Part shown: piece after piece, positions 57,369-64,000 of the stretch
Layout of the letters: each line of letters opens with the position of its first letter
Position numbering within the stretch: the stretch's first letter is position 1
Made by a program: the position numbers and the translations under genes
The notes under the pieces: model-generated
What the model was told of the DNA's origin: nothing
Seen by the model: only the letters and a program-made list of their open reading frames with translations
Databases searched by the model: none
DNA from: Cordilura impudica
Lineage: Eukaryota; Arthropoda; Insecta; Diptera; Scathophagidae
Reading direction: 5' to 3'
Assembly: GCA_963682025.1 (NCBI GenBank)
Contig: OY821518.1
Span: 228,471,348 to 228,535,347, forward strand
DNA: 64,000 nt

Positions 57369-58668
57369 AAGGGTCCGCCAAATAACTTTTTTTTTTTTGA
57401 AAATGCTATAAAAAAACTACTGAATATTATCTCAAATTTTTATTTTTATTTGAAAGCACAATCCTTCCGGTTAATAATGGAAAATAATTTCATTCAAATG
57501 GCTGCCTCGGCTGGCTATGCAGTAGCCTACACGATCGGTCCAATTTTTAAGCACATTATCGATTGTGTGCAGCTGTATTTCACCAATGGCTTCACGAATA
57601 TTGTCCTTTAAAGCGTCAATTGTCTCTGGCTTATTGGCGTAACACTTATCTTTGAGGGCACCCCACTAATAATAGTCCAACGGTGTCAAATCGCAGCTCC
57701 GAGGTGGCCAAACGACATCAGCTCTGCGGCTGATAATGCGATCTTCAAAAACAGGGCGCAAAACATCGAGTGTAGCTTCGGCTGTGTGGCACGTAGCGCC
57801 GTCCTGTTAAAACCAAATGTTGCCAATATCCTCCTCTTCAATTTTTGTGAACAAAAATTCGTTCACCATGGCCCGATAACGATCGCAATTGACTGTAACG
57901 GCCACTCCCTGCTCATTTTCGAAGAAAAATGGCCCAATTATGCCTCTGGACCAAAATTCGCACCAAACAGTGACTCGTTTTGGGCGTATCGGCTTTTCAA
58001 TGTATGCGTGCGGGTTTTCTGTGCCCCAAATGCGACAATTTTGCTTGTTTACATACCCGCCAAGATCAAAATGAGCTTCATCTGAAAAGACGATTTTTTT
58101 TGGCAAAATCGGCATCTTCTGTAAGTCGATCGCAGGCCCACTTGGCGAAGCGAAAACGCATTGGATGGTCAGTTGACTTCAACTCCTGAACCAATTGGAC
58201 TTTGTGTGGCGTCATACCGAGGTCTTTCTGCAAAATTCGTCTCAATGATGCCTCCGAAATATTCAATTCTTGAGAACGACGGTGAATTGATGTTGATGGC
58301 GCTTCACGCACACTTTCTACCACAGCAGCAATATTCTCGGGTGTACGCACTGTTTTTGGCTTTTCACGCTTTAGTTTATCGATGAGGATGCCAGTTTCTT
58401 TTACTTTTTTCACAAGATAACGAACATACGGAGCTGGCGGTGCTTCCCTTCTTCCAAAATCCGTACGCAATTTTCGCACACATTCTGCAACATTAACATG
58501 ATTTTCAAAGTACTGTCGCAATATTTCCCAGCGTTTTTCAAGCGTATACACAACCATATTCGTTCAGCGAAAGGATAAAACTAATTATCTGTCAAATCAG
58601 ACATGAGCTAAATGTTACCATTCACGAAATAAGCACTAGTTGAAAAAAACGTTAGATGGCGGACCATT
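57369..58668 (-). mobile_element. DD41D mariner, full-length copy C
   Basis: A 1300-bp element with TIRs AAGGGTCCGCCA (left) and TGGCGGACCATT (right, one mismatch), and TA on both sides (57367-57368, 58669-58670). It retains the ~36-bp segment missing from copy A, so it is the most complete copy here. Confidence 0.93.
57455..58557 (-). pseudogene. DD41D mariner transposase, two disabling lesions
   Basis: Minus strand from ATG at 58557: MVVYTLEKRWEILRQYF, SIHRRSQELNISEASLRRIL, then FSDEAHFDLGGYV (Asp 1), WF-stop-QDGAT (Asp 2), RPVFEDRIISRRADVVWPPR, and CDLTPLDYYW-type Asp 3. Between Asp 2 and Asp 3 there are 41 residues. An eight-A run near 58095 (seven in copy A) shifts the frame, and CAA to TAA next to Asp 2 (~57811) stops it. 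A further stop is at LWG (TAG at ~57667). All three catalytic Asp codons survive. Confidence 0.88.
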
Positions 58669-59255
58669 TACTTTCCGAAACGTTGTATACCTTCTCTACT
58701 GAAAATTTAGATTTTAGATATTTTAGTATTATCTTCTGGTACTCATAAACTGCAACGGTATCATGTTTTAAATCGTAGGACATGATTGCCACACTTTTGT
58801 GTTCCACATTTTCATCTTTCATGTAGTAAATAACTACTGTGAATATAGTTGCTTGGTTGTTATTGAAGTGGAAGAACTTATTAATAATTTTCTGCGAAAC
58901 CATATGAAATAACGAATTCACCAGACTTCAAATGTATCTTCAAATCCTTGAAGAATGACTAAAAAGTCATGGGTTCTAAAGTTTAGCAATCTTGCACACA
59001 TTTCTTCCACAAAATCATCCACATTTAAAATTATTGTTTTCAATGTGCATCTGTCAGTCTGAATCCAAGATTCAAATTTGACATCCTCTATATATTCGCG
59101 ATCAAAAGAGTTGATTAAATTCTCTTTGATGAATGTGCTTTCCGGGCAATTTGAACATACACATAAGTTGCAAGAAGTAGTTGCATTAGGACACATGGTC
59201 AATTTAAAGCAATTGCGGTAATCGTGTAAATCTTCTGGGGAATCAGTTAGTCAAC

Positions 59256-60108
59256 AGCTGAACAAAGTAACGCCAAGAAACGATTGGAAAGGCAGTAATT
59301 AAGACGATAATAAGCTGGATGAAAGACTGGGTATTTAAAAATTAACAAAAGTTAAATATTTTATCAACTACAATAAATTAATTAAAAAATAGTTATGTTA
59401 TAAATAGATCTGAAGTGATTAAGATTAAATTTTATTAAATTATTTTATTTTTTTTTTATTATTGTTATTATTATATATTAATTTAATTATTATTACAAAT
59501 AAATAAAAAAAGTAATTTCTCAAAAAAAGTGATTTTTTCCTGAGGTTAACATATTGCGGGTATTACACTAATGAAGAATGAAATTATAGTTAGGTATGTT
59601 ACATTCCGTCGGAAAGGTTAATTTGTCTAGTTTCTCAGTATGTGCCTTATTTTTAAGATTTTAGAAACACGCACTAATAGGAAAAATTCAAATTAGTGCA
59701 TATGTTAAAAATTGAAACCCCGTTGTCTTGAGTTACAAAACATTTTTTGATAGATATCCCACTAAGCGACCAAAAGCTCTTAAAGGAAAAACCTAAGCTT
59801 TCTTTTCAGCAAAAAAGGGTATTTTTTGAAAAAAATTCAACAAATTTTTGATATTGAAAGAAGAAGTCAAAAAAATTTTTTTATGTTTTTAAATTTTTTT
59901 TTTCCGAAAGATTGAAGAAGTAGCTATCTAAGTTACATGGATGAGAAAAAACACCTGTTTGGCTAAAATGTTCTTGACCGATCTTGTTGGAAAATTGTGT
60001 CTATATTACCATCCAATAGGAAAATCCAATGGTGAAAATTTCATACCGATCGGAAGACATCGGTTTCAAAAGTTGGGTCAATTGACATGAAACGCCACTG
60101 GCTGGATT
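59256..60108 (+). repeat. family-K transposon 3' end and terminal arm (copy K5)
   Basis: Begins with AACGCCAAGAAACGATTGG and AAGCTGGATGAAAGACTGG, i.e. the 3' coding end in the opposite orientation to K4. It then runs through the arm (TAACATATTGCGGGTATTAC, AAAGCTCTTAAAGGAAAAAC, CGATCGGAAGACATCGGTTT) to the terminus TTGACATGAAACGCC at 60105. It is head-to-head with K4 at ~59255, a rearranged junction. The arm matches 4894-5640 inverted. Confidence 0.65.
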
Positions 60109-61279
60109 TAATATTTATGTTTTAATTTTAAGATTTAAATAGCTTATTGTTAGTTCACAAACCTATGTGAATATCCAATAAATAAAGATGAATTACAAAA
60201 AAAAAAATTGTATTGTTTGAACGTTGTATAGAACGTTTGTTGTTACAAAAACGTAGAAAAAACAAAGAAATATTTTGTGAACTTTTAATAACAGCTTTTC
60301 ATGGCCTATTTGATATTTTCAAAAATTATTTAGAAGATATACCCCTACTGTATATACATACATACGGATGTACATATGTATTATATACTTAGCTACAAGT
60401 ATATTTAGGCATGCAAAAACATTTGTACTTAAGCAACCACTTTTAATTTAATTGAAATTGGCTTAAAACTCCCGCATTTTCACACTTTTTTTCAATTACT
60501 TTTGTTTACTTATTTTGGTTTTATGGTCTAAAAGTCATCAATGAATTTGTTTCGCATAGGAATTGTACCCTATTCGAGTGTATTGTAATCTTACCCCAAT
60601 TGTGCACATATTATAATACTCTTTTACATGCATATGTGTGTATTGAGTTTTATTGATATTTTGATTGCCTTTGAAACCGGGTGTAAGGGAGTGTTTGATA
60701 AAGTGTGTTCGGTAGATAACAAACTTGTTGATTAGATAAGCCACATGCCAAATTTACAAAATAGTTAGTACGAGTACATTATCATCATCAACAAACATAC
60801 TTGTGCTCGTATCTACTTACGTGAATGTATTTATATTTGTACTTACATATAGCAAAATTGAACCCTTTCTGAGTTGTGTAAAAAAGTAGCCCAAAATATA
60901 TTCTTTAATTTACTTAATTTTATTTACTTAGTACACATGATATTGTATTTAAATAAAATTAAAATAAACATGGACCATTCACGGTTTACTGGCACAATAG
61001 CTCTTCAAAACGCTTTTAATTTCGCTATACACACATAGTTATATTGAAAAAATATTTAAAAAAAAAAAAAGCTGAAAAATTGCCAAATAGCTAACCTCTT
61101 TATTTAATACTAGCAGATTCCAGCGCTCGAAATTCGAGTGCAATTTCTAGGCAGCTTTATTTTTTAACTTAGCCAATTCACAAATCAACACTTTTATTAT
61201 TATTATTTATTATTATTGTGAATGAAGATAACAAACTCATTAACAATTTTAATAAAGCACACATAGCATCTATAATATT
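60109..61279. other. spacer, no gene seen
   Basis: AT-rich. At 61108-61147 lies CTAGCAGATTCCAGCGCTCG followed by AAATTCGAGTGCAA, an inverted counterpart of 61963-62003. Confidence 0.4.
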
Positions 61280-62158
61280 AATAGGCTAGGCGATTTTTTG
61301 TTACCGATGTAATGCCGTTTTCTTTTCTGACAAAAAATGTCGCCCTTTTTTTGCACTTTTTTCGAAAAGTGTATTTTTTTATATATTCTGAATTAAGAGT
61401 AACTTTATCTTATACATCAATCGAAAGGTCTCAAAGTCGAGCCATATTGTGAGAATATTTCCCTATTGTTCCCCTTTTTTGAATATTTTCACCCTATGAC
61501 TTCCAAGAGGATAATAATAATTTTTTTTGCATTTATGAAAACACCACTTTGAGTCCTTGCGATTGATATATAGTATAAGGTTGCTCTTAATTCAGAATAT
61601 TTAAAAAAATACACTTTTCCAAAAAAGGGCAAAAAAAGGGCGACATTTTTTGTCAGAAAAGAAAACGGCATAAGATTCACAGTTTTACCCCGATTTTGAC
61701 AAAAAATTTATCATTTGCAAGGTATTTCTTTTTAGCTGTTACCCAGATTTACAGATTTTCATCGTCTGGAATATTTTTTTGGAGTTATGATCGTTTAAAG
61801 TTGCTACTAACACATACATAAAATTATACAATGCTATGTGTGTGTTTATTAAATTTGTTAATGTGTTTGTGTTAATATGTTGAGTTTGTTTTCTTCATTT
61901 AAAATTAGTTGAATTGAAGCATACATTTAGGGTCTTTATTAAATGAAAAAATAAAATTTCCTTGAATTTGCACTCGAATTTCGAGTGCTGGACTCTGCTA
62001 GTATGTATAATTTTATGTATGTGTTAGTAGCAAATTTAAAAATCTATAAATCTGCAAAACGGCCAAAAAGAAATACCTTTAAAATAATATACGTTTGGTC
62101 AAAATCGGGATAAAACGCTAGAACAAAACATATGGACCAAGAAATCGCCTAGCCTATT
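61280..62158. mobile_element. fold-back/MITE element with long TIRs, itself split by a second fold-back
   Basis: Outer ends TAGGCTAGGCGATTT (61282) and AAATCGCCTAGCCTA (to 62158), both next to TTAA. The right arm (62003-62158) matches inverted 61680-61835 plus 61281-61306, so the left arm is interrupted at ~61307-61679 by the inner fold-back. Shared arm phrases include CCCGATTTTGAC, AAGGTATTTCTTTTT and GCTACTAACACATACATAAA. No coding capacity. Confidence 0.65.
61310..61671. mobile_element. inner fold-back element (~115-bp arms)
   Basis: The left arm starts TGCCGTTTTCTTTTCTGACA and the right arm is its inverse TGTCAGAAAAGAAAACGGCA. The arms continue with GTCGCCCTTTTTTTGC and CTGAATTAAGAG on the left and their inverses on the right. 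Possible TAA duplication on both sides. It inserted into the left arm of the surrounding element. Confidence 0.7.
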
Positions 62159-62299
62159 AATATTTTAGATTTAAGCATTTTTTGTAATATGGGATTTTTT
62201 TTAATGTTTACATTTAAAAAAAGTAAAATCAACTGGAAATTTTGCTATTACTTCTGGTAAATTAAAAATTTGTTGCTGTTAAATTTGCAAATTTGTTTA

Positions 62300-62943
62300 T
62301 AGTGCGTTTACATCTAAGCAAAATCATTTTTACTAGATTTCCCATACAAAACAAAATCTAGCTCGTTACTAGATTTGTGCAAAATCTAGTCAAACTTGGG
62401 CACTACCAAATGATACTACTGTGTTTTATTAATATTGTAGTAGAAAATTACAACGCAGTGACTGAAAAATTGACATTTAAATACAAAAGCAACAAGTTGA
62501 ATAAAAAGGAAATAAAATATTAATTATTAACAAAAAAAAAATTACGAATCTATAATAACTTTTTATAATGACATTTGCCCATTCCGATCTGCTAAATAAT
62601 AATTGTGGAAAGTGAATTGCTTTTGTTGTTCAAGCAAAACATTTAACAAATGCTGATGTTTTTTTTTTTTGCAAAATTTCTATTTCAGTTTGTGCTTTTT
62701 TCATTTTTGATGGATAATATAATTACAAAATCTGTTCCTTTTTAGAATTTTCCATATTCCCATTTTCCTATTGTTTTGTGTACATTTGGTATTTCTAGTT
62801 TATATGTATTATTTTAATCAGTTGTTTATTTTTGTGGAAACAAGATCTCACAAAATGTCAAAAAAGTTAGATGTAAACGGTATAGATTTTGAAATAGATT
62901 TCAACTAAAATCTACTAGATTTTCCTCAGATGTAAACGCACTA
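62300..62943. mobile_element. PIF/Harbinger-like MITE
   Basis: A 644-bp non-coding element. Left end TAGTGCGTTTACATCTAAGC, right end inverted TAGTGCGTTTACATCTGAGG, with TTA on both sides (62297-62299, 62944-62946). The subterminal repeat ACTAGATTT recurs several times (CTAGATTTCC, CTAGATTTGTGC, CTACTAGATTTTCC), possible transposase-binding sites. The terminal GTGCGTT is shared in style with the MITE in the ASCC2 intron. Confidence 0.7.
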
Positions 62944-62946
62944 TTA

Positions 62947-63639
62947 CACTCAATGAATATTTACACTTAAAAAAACGTAAGTAATATTATCTAAAAGTCT
63001 TGCTATTACTACTGAAAAATTTATAATTTTTTGCTGTAAAATTTGTTAATTTTAGCAAAATAAATCTGTTGAACATTAGCACAATGACTCTGAATTTGAC
63101 ATGAAACTAAAAGTTTTTCTTTTTTGAATCTTTCTTGTGAGTAAAAAAGATTTTAAAAATAAAAACTACAATAGATGTTAATACCATTTGTATCAATGAG
63201 AGGTTCGGTTGATTATTATGCAAATCTTGATTGCAAATAATTCATATTTTGTGCTGTGTTATTTCTGTTCTTTAGTAGTTTTTTGACTTATTCATCTAAA
63301 TCCCGATGTTCCACTTTCCACTGATTTCGAATACTGGACATAAACGGATCTGACGTTGCCATTAATATATTAAATACTAGATGTAACTCGGTGTGCTTCG
63401 GTGCAGCCTGTAGCACTTCCCATATCCGCAGTAAGACTCTGTGAAAATTTCAAGAAGATCAGATGAGTAGTTACGGAGGTTATCTCCTACAAACAAACAA
63501 ACAAACAAAAACAAACAAATACACATTAACTCTATTATGTTGGTATAGATTATTAGTATAGATTTTTTTTATTTCAATGCTTGCTGATATACAATGCTTT
63601 TTGTTGTTTCATTCGGTACAACAATTATCAGATTTTTCG
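62947..63639. other. spacer with a transposon-end-like tract
   Basis: No gene. At 63432-63520 the run GTGAAAATTTCAAGAAGATC, then TACAAACAAACAAACAAAC and TACACATTAA, matches the terminal-like stretch seen near 53140-53230, and it again lies beside a Helitron helicase relic. Confidence 0.4.
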
Positions 63640-63725
63640 GCGTTCCTACCCAGAAGCAAGGTACATATAGCTTCCCATGAGCAGAACATGGATTTTCCAA
63701 ATCAGATCTGGCAACACTTAACTAT
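63640..63725 (-). pseudogene. Helitron helicase motif VI fragment
   Basis: Minus strand: RSDLENPCSAHGKLYVPCFW-VGTP. This corresponds to the LANPCFSHGQLYVACSRVGK block at 51461-51520. Only about 28 codons are recognisable and the SR of motif VI is lost, so it is an old relic. Confidence 0.55.
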
Positions 63726-64000
63726 TGGCCTTGAATTTAGAATATCGTTTGGCAATTTTTCTTTTTAGCGATTTTTGATTTTGCCCATTTTTGATTTTGA
63801 AGATTTTTGATTTTTGGCCGATTTTTATTTTTCTTTTCAAAAGACTGTCGCTTTCGTAGTACTTCATATTTTTTACATACGCCCACCAATCCCATCCCGC
63901 CCAATTTTTATTGGACTACTCACATTAACATCTGATGGACTCGTGCAAAATATCGAGTCATTCCCTTTTATAGTACACCAGTTATATTATATTAGATATC
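63726..64000. other. spacer at the window edge
   Basis: TTTTTGATTTT-type low-complexity sequence and a possible truncated exon or repeat. No call. Confidence 0.3.

Larger units (their letters stand above)
56915..59255 (-). pseudogene. family-K transposon coding region (copy K4), split by a mariner
   Basis: Minus strand, from 59255 down. DYRNCFKLTMCPNATTSCNL-CVC, FESWIQTDRCTLKTIILNVD, QKIINKFFHFNNNQATIFTV and SYDLKHDTVAVYEYQKIIL lead to VYNVSES at 58669. The 1.3-kb mariner copy C follows, then the frame resumes at 57366 with SSFANLMAHKTDFG and LSEWHFYPTAHGKRACDGNG, and 3' sequence to ~56930. The unit continues where copy K2 (10744-11458) stops, so K2 and K4 together outline one protein. It is non-functional because of the insertion and frameshifts. 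The biochemical role is unknown; a transposase is likely. Confidence 0.65.

Noticed and set aside
1..64000. tRNA, rRNA or other structural RNA genes
   Set aside because: I looked for tRNA box A/box B patterns and conserved rRNA blocks and saw none convincing; a tRNAscan/Rfam run would be decisive.
1..64000. LTR retrotransposons or endogenous viral sequence
   Set aside because: No paired LTRs, primer-binding sites, gag-pol order, or viral structural proteins were recognised.

Overview
This is an AT-rich, intergenic, transposon-dense stretch of an insect genome, most likely a higher fly (Diptera). The evidence for a fly is the set of repeat families: DD41D mariner elements, Helentron-type 'mini-me'-like elements carrying a GTCC microsatellite, CR1/Jockey-group retrotransposons, Transib, hAT and piggyBac-like elements, and short GT-AG introns. 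The species assignment is an inference. I see no intact single-copy host gene. Nearly every recognisable coding segment is a decayed mobile-element gene or a captured gene fragment.

Layout. 0-6 kb holds a piggyBac-like MITE, a pogo-like MITE, a Helitron helicase fragment and one arm of an unnamed DNA-transposon family (here 'family K'). 6-10.3 kb is a nearly full-length but broken non-LTR retrotransposon. 10.7-13.5 kb holds a family-K coding piece, a DD41D mariner and a reverse-transcriptase piece. 13.6-15.9 kb is the first 21-bp tandem array. 16.8-23.1 kb is a 6.28-kb DNA transposon with ~450-bp terminal inverted repeats (TIRs). It carries its own decayed transposase and also an intron-containing fragment of the host gene ASCC2. 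26.5-30.7 kb is a hAT-type element with a Transib nested inside it. 33.4-38.7 kb is the second, 5.25-kb tandem array. 38.9-47.2 kb is a pile of minus- and plus-strand non-LTR retrotransposons with a deleted mariner inside. 47.2-48.7 kb is a second copy of the same hAT element, with a Helentron-like insertion but no Transib. 49-56 kb holds three more Helentron-like copies and Helitron helicase debris. 56-60 kb holds family-K copies interrupted by a full-length mariner. 61-63 kb holds nested fold-back/MITE elements.

The strongest results are: (1) the ASCC2-bearing long-TIR transposon; (2) a Transib whose two ends have the V(D)J heptamer CACAGTG, a spacer of exactly 23 bp and an A-rich block, with a paralogous empty target site in the same window; (3) two hAT copies with perfect but different 8-bp target duplications, each serving as the empty-site control for the other's nested insertion; (4) an internally deleted mariner whose open frame keeps only the DNA-binding part plus a C-terminal tail; and (5) two long 21-bp arrays with the same left flank, i.e. 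a satellite carried by a mobile element, open as heptad repeats.

Nearly all element genes contain stops or frameshifts. Some lesions lie in homopolymer runs and could be assembly errors, so 'pseudogene' calls rest on sequence as given.
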